Source: Frigidibacter mobilis
Lineage (GTDB): Bacteria; Pseudomonadota; Alphaproteobacteria; Rhodobacterales; Rhodobacteraceae
Length of the DNA: 64,000 bases
Assembly: GCF_001620265.1 (NCBI RefSeq)
Contig: NZ_CP012661.1
Location: forward strand, 4,415,001 to 4,479,000
Direction of reading: 5' to 3'
The notes beneath the pieces are model-generated. The model saw nothing but the letters and a program-made list of their open reading frames with translations, searched no databases and had not been told where the DNA came from. Positions 27,410 to 36,613 of the stretch are shown here, one piece after another. The position numbers were made by a program, and so were the translations under genes. The stretch's first letter is position 1, and each line of letters starts with the position of its first letter.

Positions 27410-28036
27410 CTAGCCGGCAGCCTCGATGAAGCAGGCAGCGCGTTCGGCCATCTGCTGCGGCGTCACATCGCGGTTGAAATATTCAACAAACCCGTGGCCG
27501 GGCAATACCAGGTAGGTCTGGGTCGAATGATCGACGAGGTAATAATCGTCCTCGGCCGGCTGCGCCTTGTAATAGGTCCGATAGGCCTGACTAGCCACCC
27601 GCACCTGCTCTTCGCTGCCGGTCAGACCGATCATGCGCGGATGCATCATCGCCGCGAACTCTCCCATCACCTCGGGCGTGTCGCGGTTGGGGTCGATCGA
27701 AATGAACACCGGCGTCACCTGGTAGCCCATTTCTTCCAGCGCATCGACAGCCTCGGCATTGCGCGCATTGTCGAGCGGGCAAACATCGGGGCAGAAGGTA
27801 TAGCCGAAGTACAGCAAGCTCGGCCCGGTGATGACATCGGCGTCGGTGACGGTACGGCCGGTCTGGTCCACCAGCGTGAACGGGCCACCGATGGCACCCG
27901 CCCCCCCCGCAACCACGCCCTGCCGACATTCGGCGAATTTATCATTGCCCCCCCGCGTCAGCGCGAAGCTGACCACAAGCCCTATCGCCACGACCGAAAC
28001 GGCCGCAACTGCCAATCTTTGCGTTGAAACTGCCAT
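27410..28036 (-). CDS. senC: SenC/SCO1/PrrC family copper protein
   Basis: Protein of 208 residues anchored by one N-terminal membrane helix (about 8-26), with a periplasmic thioredoxin-like fold. The copper/thiol site is C82-x3-C86 in TFCPDVCP with the partner histidine in YLVDHSTQTY. SenC helps assemble the copper centre of cytochrome oxidase and links oxidase activity to RegB signalling. It is divergent from regB with 91 bases between, exactly the Rhodobacter arrangement. Confidence 0.95.
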   Translation of the reverse strand: MAVSTQRLAVAAVSVVAIGLVVSFALTRGGNDKFAECRQGVVAGGAGAIGGPFTLVDQTGRTVTDADVITGPSLLYFGYTFCPDVCPLDNARNAEAVDALEEMGYQVTPVFISIDPNRDTPEVMGEFAAMMHPRMIGLTGSEEQVRVASQAYRTYYKAQPAEDDYYLVDHSTQTYLVLPGHGFVEYFNRDVTPQQMAERAACFIEAAG

Positions 28037-28127
28037 GCAAATGTCCCCCAGCTACCTTGTGCATTGATCCCCCATCCGCGCATCACTATCAATCCCGCAA
28101 GCACCAGTTGCGACATCGGGACCATTC

Positions 28128-29513
28128 ATGACCGACCCTTCCGACGCCATTCCGCGCGAAACGCACAGCGATTGGGTTCGGCTGCAAACACTGATATTGC
28201 TGCGGTGGGGGGCGATCACCGGCCAGTTGGTGGCGATTACCGTCGCCTCGCGCGTCTATGGTATCCAGTTCAATCTTGGTGCGTGTTTTCTGGTGGTCGG
28301 CGCCGCGATCATCGCCAACCTCGTGTCGATCTTCGTCTATCCCGCCAACAAGCGGCTGACCCAGACCGAGGCCACGATGACGCTGCTGTTCGACACGGCC
28401 CAACTGGCACTGCTGCTGGCCCTGACCGGCGGTCTGCACAACCCCTTTGCCCTGCTGATCCTCGCCCCGGCCACCATCGGGGCCAGTGCGCTGCAGACAC
28501 GGGCGACGGTGTTTCTGGCGGCGGCGACCATCGCTATGGTCACGCTGTTCGGCTACGCTAACCTGCCGTTGCGCATGGCCGATGGCAGCCAGATCCGGGT
28601 GCCGCCGCTGGTGGAGTTCGGGCACTGGCTGGCCATCGTGATCGGCGTGCTGTTCTTCGGCATCTATGCGCGCCGGGTCTCGTCCGAAATCCACACGATG
28701 GGCGACGCCTTGCTGGCAACCCAGATGGCGCTGGCGCGCGAACAGAAGCTGACCGACCTGGGCGGCGTCGTGGCCGCCGCGGCGCATGAACTGGGCACTC
28801 CGCTCGCCACCATCAAGCTGGTCAGCGCCGAGCTGATCGACGAGCTGGCCGACCGCCCCGACTTGCGCGAGGATGCAGAACTGATCCGCAGCCAGGCCGA
28901 CCGCTGCCGCGATATCCTGCGCTCGATGGGTCGCAGTGGCAAAAGCGACCGGCTGATGCACAGCGCGCCGATCCTGCAGGTGCTGCGCGATGCGGCCGAA
29001 CCCCATGCCGCACGTGGCAAGGCGCTGCATTTCGATGCGGCGCCCGGTCCGGGCGGCGACGACCGCCAGCCAATGATCCTGCGCCAGTCAGAGGTGATGC
29101 ACGGGTTGCGCAATCTGGTGCAGAATGCGGTCGATTTCGCCCGCGCGAATGTGTGGATAGACGTGGAGTGGACACCCTCGCAGATCTCCATCCGCATCGT
29201 CGATGACGGGCCGGGCTATCCGCCGCAGCTGTTCGGCCGGCTGGGTGATCCCTTCACCCGCCGCCGCCGGACCGAAGAAGACCGGGCACGGCGCCCCGAA
29301 TATGAAGGGATGGGGCTTGGACTCTTCATCGCCAAGACCTTGCTCGAACGGACCGGTGCCGAGTTGACCTTCGCCAATGCTGCCGACCCGTTCCTGACGG
29401 CGGACGAACGTCCGCAGCGCTGCGGCGCAATCGTCGAGGTGATCTGGCCACGCGACCGGATCGCCGCACCCGAAAGCGGCCCGCTTGGTGACAATCTTCG
29501 GATTGAAAGCTGA
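28128..29513 (+). CDS. regB: redox sensor histidine kinase RegB (PrrB/ActS)
   Basis: Protein of 461 residues. Six hydrophobic helices fill roughly 20-185, with the ubiquinone-binding motif GGLHNPF at 101-107. The phosphorylated histidine is H220 in AAAAHELGTPLATI. The redox-active cysteine is C260 in QADRCRDIL. The ATPase domain follows with NLVQNAVDFA, DDGPGYP and GMGLGLFIA. All sensing residues known from Rhodobacter capsulatus RegB are kept, so it should respond to quinone redox state and phosphorylate RegA. Confidence 0.97.
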   Translation: MTDPSDAIPRETHSDWVRLQTLILLRWGAITGQLVAITVASRVYGIQFNLGACFLVVGAAIIANLVSIFVYPANKRLTQTEATMTLLFDTAQLALLLALTGGLHNPFALLILAPATIGASALQTRATVFLAAATIAMVTLFGYANLPLRMADGSQIRVPPLVEFGHWLAIVIGVLFFGIYARRVSSEIHTMGDALLATQMALAREQKLTDLGGVVAAAAHELGTPLATIKLVSAELIDELADRPDLREDAELIRSQADRCRDILRSMGRSGKSDRLMHSAPILQVLRDAAEPHAARGKALHFDAAPGPGGDDRQPMILRQSEVMHGLRNLVQNAVDFARANVWIDVEWTPSQISIRIVDDGPGYPPQLFGRLGDPFTRRRRTEEDRARRPEYEGMGLGLFIAKTLLERTGAELTFANAADPFLTADERPQRCGAIVEVIWPRDRIAAPESGPLGDNLRIES

Positions 29514-29569
29514 GCGCCCCGCTCCGCGCAACTCGGCTTAAGGTTGTGCAGATTTCCTCCGCATCCGCG

Positions 29570-29592
29570 AAAGTTAACGCTACGTTAACTTT
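29570..29592. promoter_or_regulatory. palindrome containing a CtrA-type box
   Basis: AAAGTTAACG and CGTTAACTTT are perfect inverted copies around CTA, and contain TTAA-N7-TTAA, the consensus of the cell-cycle/motility regulator CtrA. It lies 61 bases before the PAS-domain gene. Binding is inferred from the pattern only. Confidence 0.5.
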
Positions 29593-29652
29593 TAGCTCCA
29601 AGACTGATGAAGCGTCCCCAGCAGCCCCCAATCGGGAAAGCCAGGTAAAAAG

Positions 29653-31332
29653 ATGCCACCCAACTGGGCGTTTGCCCTTATTCTCGTCGTCACTTCGGTC
29701 GGATCGGCCTTTGCCGCATTGGCGTTGCTCTCCGCCCTGACACCTCGGCGTGGTCCACCGCGCAAACTAGCCGAGGTGGAGCCGGTAATGGAGGAGGCGG
29801 TTTTTCTGTTTGACGACCAAGCGCTGATCGACGCCACCGCCCCGGCCCGCGCCCTGATTGAGGCGACGCCGCTCCACGGCAGCGACTGGGCCCGGCTTTG
29901 CGCCTTCCTCGGTCCGCAGTTCGAGCGGTTCGAGTCAGAAATGGCACGCCTCTCCGAGCGCGGCGCCATAGAACTGAAGGGAGGCGGCCCAGCCCCGTTG
30001 CGCCTGAAGGCAGAGCTGATTTCCGGTCTGGCGCGGATCACGCTCTCGGACCCCGAAGCCGAGGGACAAGGCCGGATGGTCGATGCGCTGAGCCTTCGTG
30101 CGATGGAGGACGAACTGGCCGGCCTGCGCGAGACCGCCGACGCAATGCCGGTGCTGGCCTGGCGCCAGGACCGGCGGGGTGAGGTGGTCTGGGCGAACCG
30201 GGCCTATCTACTGCAGTCGGGGGCGCTGACCGGCGATCCCGATGACCCCTGCCTCTGGCCTTTGCCCCACCTGTTCGACCTCGGCCCCGAGGCAGCCCCG
30301 CTGCAATCGGGCGGCACCCCGCTACCCGCCCGCCGCATGCGGCTGGATCTGCCGGGACAGGACAAGCCGCTGTGGTTTGACTGCCACAGCTTCGACTCTG
30401 CCAATGGTTCGATCAGCTTCGCGCTGCCCGCCGATGCAACGGTGCGGGCGGAAACCGCCCTGCGCGAATTCGTGCAGACCCTGACGAAGACCTTCGCACA
30501 TCTGCCGATCGGGCTGGCGATCTTCGACCGACAGCGGCAACTGGCATTGTTCAACCCGGCACTGATCGACCTGACGACACTTGGCCCCGATTTCCTATCG
30601 GGCCGCCCGACGCTGTTTTCCTTCCTCGACCGACTACGCGAGGCGCGGATGATCCCCGAACCCAAGGATTACCGCAGTTGGCGCCAGCAGATGGCGAAGC
30701 TGGAAAAGGCCGCCTCGACGAGCCAGTATCACGACACCTGGACCCTGCCCTCGGGCCAGACCTATCAGGTCACCGGCCGCCCACATCCCGATGGCGCCGT
30801 GGCGCTGCTGATCGAGGATATCTCGGCCGAGGTCTCGCTGACCCGCCGTTTCCGTTCGGATCTGGAAATGGGGCAGGCGGTGGTCGACAGCCTGCCCGAG
30901 GCGATCGCCGTGTTTTCGCCCGCGGGGATGCTGGTCATGTCGAACGTTGCCTATGCGCAGATGTGGGGCACCGACCCCTCGACGGCATTGGGCGAGGTTG
31001 GCGCAACCGAGTCGATGCGGCTCTGGCAGGCAGGCAGCCTGCCGAACCCGATCTGGGCCGATGCCCGCGACTTCATTTCCAGCATCGGCCCCCGCGTTGA
31101 CTGGACAGGCGATGCGGTGTTGCTGACGGGCCAGCACATCGCCTGCCGGTTCCAGGCCATCGCCGGTGGCGCCACGCTGGCGGGCTTCCTGCCACAGGGC
31201 TCTGATGCAAGGCTGCCCCTTGGCCCCCGCCGCCTGCGCCGCCGCCCCGACACTACGACACCGGCCGCCGAGCCGCAAGGTTGGGGCGATTTCCCCTGCC
31301 CCGAAGACGCCGAGCAGGCGGATCGCGGGTAG
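29653..31332 (+). CDS. membrane-anchored PAS-domain protein
   Basis: Protein of 559 residues with one N-terminal membrane helix (about 5-28). It is followed by several PAS-like segments: one around VLAWRQDRRGEVVWANRAYL (near 165-185), one around LPIGLAIFDRQRQLALFNPAL, and one around LPEAIAVFSPAGMLVMSNVAY. No kinase, cyclase or EAL domain follows; the end is a basic, low-complexity tail. Similar proteins sit upstream of tsaE in many Rhodobacterales, but no function is established. A CtrA-type box in the promoter region hints at cell-cycle or motility-linked control. Confidence 0.8.
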   Translation: MPPNWAFALILVVTSVGSAFAALALLSALTPRRGPPRKLAEVEPVMEEAVFLFDDQALIDATAPARALIEATPLHGSDWARLCAFLGPQFERFESEMARLSERGAIELKGGGPAPLRLKAELISGLARITLSDPEAEGQGRMVDALSLRAMEDELAGLRETADAMPVLAWRQDRRGEVVWANRAYLLQSGALTGDPDDPCLWPLPHLFDLGPEAAPLQSGGTPLPARRMRLDLPGQDKPLWFDCHSFDSANGSISFALPADATVRAETALREFVQTLTKTFAHLPIGLAIFDRQRQLALFNPALIDLTTLGPDFLSGRPTLFSFLDRLREARMIPEPKDYRSWRQQMAKLEKAASTSQYHDTWTLPSGQTYQVTGRPHPDGAVALLIEDISAEVSLTRRFRSDLEMGQAVVDSLPEAIAVFSPAGMLVMSNVAYAQMWGTDPSTALGEVGATESMRLWQAGSLPNPIWADARDFISSIGPRVDWTGDAVLLTGQHIACRFQAIAGGATLAGFLPQGSDARLPLGPRRLRRRPDTTTPAAEPQGWGDFPCPEDAEQADRG

Positions 31333-31439
31333 GATTGGCCGCAAGACAGGCTGGCCACCCAGCCTGCTGTCCAACCGGACACGCCCTGCCAGCGCCTCGG
31401 CGCTTGCGGCTGCGGCCGGGGCGGATAAAAGTCTGGCAC

Positions 31440-32987
31440 ATGAATGATGCCCTGATAGCCTTTCCCCCTGCACAACCGGGCTCGCCCGCCGCGCCGCTTC
31501 GGTGGGTACTGCGGCTGCCCGATGCCGAGGCAACGACGGCACTTGCGCAAGGGCTTGCCCCGCGGCTGCACGCTGGCGACGTGCTGCTGCTGCAAGGCCC
31601 CATCGGCGCCGGAAAGACCCATTTTGCCCGCGCGCTGATCCAGGCGCTGCTGGCCACCGAGGGCCGGGCCGAGGATGTGCCCTCGCCCACCTTCACGCTG
31701 GTGCAGACCTATGCCGCCGCGGGGATGGAGATCTGGCATGCCGACCTCTACCGCCTGACCTCGCCCGCCGAGGCCGAGGAACTGGGGCTGGAGGATGCCT
31801 TCGCCGAGGCGCTGTGCCTGATCGAATGGCCGGACAGGCTGGGCAGCCTCGCGCCTGCCAATGCGCTGACGCTGGACTTTGCGCCCGAGCCGCAGGGCGA
31901 CGGGCGGCTGCTGACGATCACCGCGACCGACCCGTGCTGGCACGCGATCCTGACCGAGGAGCCCCCGATGACCGGGCCCGCCCGCGACGCCGCCGCCTTC
32001 ATCGTCGCCGCCGGCTGGGGCGATGCCGCGCGCAGCCGGCTGGCGGGCGATGCGTCGAACCGCAAGTATGACCGGCTGATCCGTGCGGATGGCACCCGCG
32101 CCGTGCTGATGGATGCCGACCCGGCCAAGGGCGAGGATGTGGCGCCGTTCCTGGCCGTGGGCCGGGCGCTGCTGCTGCGCGGGCTGACGGCGCCGGACGT
32201 GCTGGCCGAAGACCGCGCGCAGGGCTTCCTGCTGCTGGAGGATCTGGGCGACGACCTCTTCGCCCGGGTTCTCGCCCGCGATCCGGCGCAGGAGCCCGAG
32301 CTTTACGCCGCCGCGACCGATGTGCTGACCCATCTGCACGGCGCGCCGCTGCCCTTGGGCCTGCGCGCCTATGATGCTGCGCTGATGGGCAAGATGGCCG
32401 CGCTGGCGCTGGACTGGTATCTGCCGGGCGTGACCGGCGCCCGCACCGACAGCGCCGGTTTTGCGGGTCTGGTGGCGGCGCTGCGCGACAAGCTCGCACC
32501 CGGCGAGCCGGTGATGGCGCTGCGTGACTACCACGCCGAAAACCTGCTCTGGCTGCCCGGCCGCACCGGCATCGCCCGCGTCGGCCTCTTGGACTTTCAG
32601 GACGCGATGGCAGCCCCCCGCGCCTATGACCTCGTCTCGATGCTGCAAGATGCCCGCCGCGACGTGCCAGAGGCCATCGAAGCCGAGATGGTCGCCCGCT
32701 ACACCGCGCAGAACCGGCTGGACCCGGACCGCTTTTGCGCGGAATACGCCTTCTGCGGCGCGCAGCGGAACCTGCGGATCATCGGCGTCTTTGCCCGGCT
32801 GTCGATGCATTACGGCAAACCGCATTATGTGGACCTGATCCCCCGGGTCTGGGGCCTGCTGCAGCGCGATCTGGCGCATCCGGCGCTGGCGGATCTGCAA
32901 GCCGCCGTCGCCGCCACCCTGCCCGCGCCGGATGCCGCCGGCCTGCAACGGATCAAGGAGCAGGCCGGATGCCACCCGCTGCGCTGA
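31440..32987 (+). CDS. tsaE: TsaE-phosphotransferase fusion (t6A ATPase + AmgK-like sugar kinase)
   Basis: Protein of 515 residues. Residues 1 to about 165 are TsaE, the ATPase that drives the TsaBD complex in tRNA t6A synthesis, with the P-loop GPIGAGKT (53-60), SPTFTLVQTY and HADLYRL. From about 180 it is an aminoglycoside-phosphotransferase-like kinase with LRDYHAENLLW and LLDFQDA, like AmgK of the cell-wall recycling pathway. The MurU gene overlaps its end by 19 bases, which supports the AmgK role. The fusion is known in Rhodobacterales. Because this assembly has many single-base deletions, a separate pair of genes joined by an error cannot be fully excluded. Confidence 0.88.
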   Translation: MNDALIAFPPAQPGSPAAPLRWVLRLPDAEATTALAQGLAPRLHAGDVLLLQGPIGAGKTHFARALIQALLATEGRAEDVPSPTFTLVQTYAAAGMEIWHADLYRLTSPAEAEELGLEDAFAEALCLIEWPDRLGSLAPANALTLDFAPEPQGDGRLLTITATDPCWHAILTEEPPMTGPARDAAAFIVAAGWGDAARSRLAGDASNRKYDRLIRADGTRAVLMDADPAKGEDVAPFLAVGRALLLRGLTAPDVLAEDRAQGFLLLEDLGDDLFARVLARDPAQEPELYAAATDVLTHLHGAPLPLGLRAYDAALMGKMAALALDWYLPGVTGARTDSAGFAGLVAALRDKLAPGEPVMALRDYHAENLLWLPGRTGIARVGLLDFQDAMAAPRAYDLVSMLQDARRDVPEAIEAEMVARYTAQNRLDPDRFCAEYAFCGAQRNLRIIGVFARLSMHYGKPHYVDLIPRVWGLLQRDLAHPALADLQAAVAATLPAPDAAGLQRIKEQAGCHPLR

Positions 32988-33666
32988 TGCTCTACGCCGC
33001 CGGCTTCGGCACTCGCATGGGCGCGCTGACGGCGGATCGGCCCAAGCCGCTGATCCCGGTCGCCGGGCGCGCGCTGATCGACCATGCGCTGGCGCTGGTG
33101 CCGCCGGGGCTGCGGGTGGTGGTGAATACCCATTACCGCGCCGACCAGATCGCCGCCCATGTCGCCGGGCGCGGGCTGCTGCAGTCACACGAGCCGGACC
33201 TGCTGGAAACCGGCGGCGGCCTGCGCGCCGCGCTGCCGCTGCTGGACGCGGACCCGGTCTATACGCTGAACACCGATGCCGTCTGGACCGGGCCCAACCC
33301 GCTGGACACCCTCGCCGCCGCCTGGGATGAGATCCGGATGGACGCGCTGCTGCTGCTGGTGCCGCCCGGTCGCGCCACCGGCCACACCGGCCGCGGCGAC
33401 TTTGCGATGGCGGGCGATGGCACGCTGAGCCGGGGCCGGGCTTCGTTCCCACCGTGGTATATACCGGCGCGCAGATCATCTCGCCCCGGCTGCTGGACAC
33501 GGTGCCGGACCGCATCTTCTCCAGCAACCGGCTCTGGGATGCCGCCGAGGCGCGCGGCCGGCTGTTCGGCGTTCTGCATCCCGGCGGCTGGTGCGATGTC
33601 GGCCAGCCAGGCTCGCTTCCGCTGGCCGAGGCGCTGCTGGCAGGCCAGACTGGCCACGATGTTTGA
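32969..33666 (+). pseudogene. murU: MurU-like N-acetylmuramate-1-phosphate uridylyltransferase, frameshifted
   Basis: Nucleotidyltransferase with MLYAAGFGTRMGALTADRPKPLIPV at the N-terminus (signature GFGTRM...KP), NTHYRADQIAAH and TLNTDAVWTG. The frame breaks after DGTLSRG. One base added in the GGGG run at 33432-33435 gives GPGFVPTVVYTGAQIIS and continues to the stop at 33666 (about 232 residues). Together with AmgK it returns MurNAc to UDP-MurNAc in peptidoglycan recycling. Its stop overlaps the addB start. Almost certainly functional in the organism if the shift is a sequencing error. Confidence 0.85.
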
Positions 33667-36613
33667 GCCCTCCGCCACCCCGCGCCTGTTCGCCCTGCCC
33701 TGCGGTGCAGATTTTCCGGCGGCGCTGGTCGATGGGATGATCGCACGGATGGCGGGCCAGCCGCCCGAGGCGATGGCGCGGGCGACGCTGTACCTCAACA
33801 CCCACCGGATGCTGCGCCGGGTGCGCGAGGTGTTCGGTGCCCGCGGCGCCCGGCTGCTGCCGCGGCTACGGCTGGTCACCGACCTTGGCCGCGATCCGCT
33901 GGCGGGGATGCCGCCCGCGATCCCGCCGCTGCGCCGCCGGCTGGAGCTGGCCCAACTGGTGGCGGGCCTTGTGGCGAACCAGCCCGATTTCGCGCCCGGC
34001 ACTGGCATCTATGACCTTGCCGACAGCCTTGCCACCCTGATGGACGAGATGCAGGGCGAGGGCGTGGACCCGGCCGCGCTGGAGCGGCTCGACATTGGCG
34101 ACCATGCCGCGCATTGGCAGCGGGCACTGGCCTTCATCCGCATCGTCGCGCGCTATTTCGACGGGTCCGAGGCGCCGGACCCGAGGCACGGCAGCGCCAT
34201 GTGGCCGAGGCGCTGGTCCAGGCCTGGGCCGAGGCGCCACCCGAAGGGCCGGTGATCGTTGCCGGGTCGACGGGCTCGCGCGGGGCCACGGCGCTGTTCC
34301 TGCAGGCGGTGGCGCGGCTGCCGCAGGGCGCGGTGCTGCTGCCCGGCTTCGACTTCGACCTGCCCGATGCGGTGTGGACCGGCCTCGATGACGGCACCTT
34401 CCCGGCCGAGGATCATCCGCAATACCGCTTCTGGACGCTGACTCGCGCGCTCGGCCTCGCCCCGCGCGACGTGGCGCGGTGGAGCGAGGCGCCGGCCCCC
34501 AGCGATGCGCGCAACCGGCTGGTCTCGCTCGCGCTGCGGCCCGCGCCGGTGACGGACCAGTGGCTGACCGAGGGCGCGCGGCTGACCGACCTTGCCGGGC
34601 CACCGCAGGGCTGACCCTGATCGAGGCCCCCAATCCGCGCACCGAGGCGCTGGCGATCGCGCTGCGGCTGCGGCAGGCGGCCGAAGACGGCGTGCGCGCC
34701 GCGCTGGTCACGCCCGACCGACTGCTGGCGCGGCGGGTCGCGGCCGCGCTGGACCGCTGGGGCATCGTGCCCGACGAATCCGCGGGCCTGCCGCTGGTGC
34801 TGTCGCCGCCGGGGCGGTTCCTGCGGCATGTGGCGGCGCTGGCCGGGCAGAAACTGACGGTCGAGGCGCTGCTGACCCTGCTCAAGCACCCGCTGACCTG
34901 CTCGGGCGGCGAGGCGCGCGGCCCGCACCTGCTGTTCACCCGCGAACTGGAGTTGCATCTGCGCCGGCATGGGCCGGCCTTTCCCGCGGCGGCCGATCTG
35001 GCGAAGTGGGCCGCGAAGGGCCCCGAGGATGGGCGCGCCGCCTGGGTCGCCTGGCTTGGCGAGACCCTGAGCGGGCTGGAGGAGCTCAGCGGCGAATACC
35101 CGCTTTTAGCCTGTGTAGAGACGCTTCTGGCACGCGCCGAGGCTTTGGCCGCCGGGCCGGGCGGCTCGCCGCGCACACTCTGGGCCGAAGCCGCGGGGCG
35201 CGAGGCGGCGCGGATCCTGAGCGAGCTCAGGCGCGAGGCCCGCATGGTGGCCGCTTCTCGCCCCATGACTTCGCCGACCTGCTGGCGACGCTGCTGCAAG
35301 CCGGATCCGTTCGCACCCCCGACGCGCCGCACCCGCTGATCGCGATCTGGGGCACGCTCGAAGCACGGGTGCAGGGCGCCGATCTGGTGATCCTGGGCGG
35401 GCTGACCGATGGCGTCTGGCCCGAACTGCCGCCGCCCGATCCCTGGCTGTCGCGCAAGATGCGGGCCGAGGCGGGCTTGCTGCTACCCGAGCGCCGCGTC
35501 GGCCTTGCGGCGCATGATTTCCAGCAGGCGGTCGCGGCGCACAAGGTGGTGCTCAGCCGCGCCCTGCGCGATGCCGAGGCGGAAACCGTGCCCTCGCGCT
35601 GGCTGAACCGGCTGACCAACCTGCTGAACGGGCTGGCGTCGCAGGGCGGCCCGCAGGCGCTGGCGGCGATGCAGGCGCGGGGCGCGGCGCTGGTTGCGGA
35701 TGCGCTGCGGCTGGAGGCGCCCGGGGCCCCGGCTCCCCGCGCCCATCGCCCCGCCCCGCGCCCGCCGCTGGCCCACCGCCCGCGCGAGCTTGCAGTGACC
35801 GGCATCCGCACGCTGATCCGCGATCCCTATGCCATCTACGCCCGCCATATCCTGCGGCTGCGCCCGCTGGACCCGATCGGCGCCGCGCCGGATGCACGGC
35901 TGCGCGGGCAGGCGCTGCACCTGATCGTCGAGCGCTTCATCCGCGAGCGGCCGGCAGACGAGCCCGCCGAAGCGGCCGCAGCCAGGCTGCTGGCGGTCGC
36001 CGAAGAGGTGCTGGCGGCCGAGATCCCCTGGCCCAGTGCGCAGCGGCTGTGGCGCGCGCGGCTGGCGCGCGTCGCCCCCCGCTTCCTGGCGGCAGAGGCG
36101 GGGCGCGCGGCCCGTGGCACGCCGCTGCTGATCGAGAAAAGCGGCTCTGTGACACTGCAAACGCTGCAGTTTACCCTCACCGCCCGCCCCGACCGGATCG
36201 ACCTGCTGGAAGACGGAAGGGTCCATATCTACGACTACAAGACCGGCGAGCCGCCCAGCCTGAAGAAGCAGGAGCACTTTGAAAAGCAACTGCTGCTGGA
36301 GGCGGCGATGGCCGAACGCGGCGCCTTTGCGGCGCTTGGCCCGCGCGAGGTGGAGGCCGTCACCTATATCGGCCTTGGCACCGGCGCCAAGCTGGTCACC
36401 AACCCGCTGGAGGATGGCATCCTTGGCAAGACCTGGTCGGGCCTGCACCGGCTGATCGGCGGCTATCTGGTGGAGGGGCGCGGCTACACCGCCCGCCGCG
36501 CCATGTTCGAGACCCGCGATATCAGCGATTACGACCACCTCTCGCGCTATGGCGAATGGGAGCTGAGCGAGGCCGCCACGCCCGAACGCGTCGGCCCGGA
36601 GGGGGCCGCATGA
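33659..36613 (+). pseudogene. addB: double-strand break repair protein AddB, with three frameshifts
   Basis: The AddB sequence begins MFEPSATPRLFALPCG and changes frame at about 34180-34183, 34607-34610 and 35249-35252. Each shift is corrected by adding one base, giving EAPDPEARQRHVAEAL, GPPQGLTLIEAPNPRTEA and MVARFSPHDFADLL. The corrected protein is about 985 residues, normal for alphaproteobacterial AddB. It ends with the RecB-type nuclease region (IYDYKTGEPPSLKK), which cuts the 5' strand. AddB pairs with AddA, encoded by the next gene, whose start overlaps by four bases. Confidence 0.9.

Noticed and set aside
26341..29513. Photosynthesis gene cluster expected from hvrA/regA/senC/regB
   Set aside because: No puf, puh, bch or crt genes are present; this regulator locus also occurs in non-phototrophs.
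30951..33746. A 931-codon minus-strand frame opposite the PAS, tsaE and murU genes
   Set aside because: Low-complexity Arg/Gly/Pro translation and no homology pattern; the opposite strand holds recognisable enzymes.
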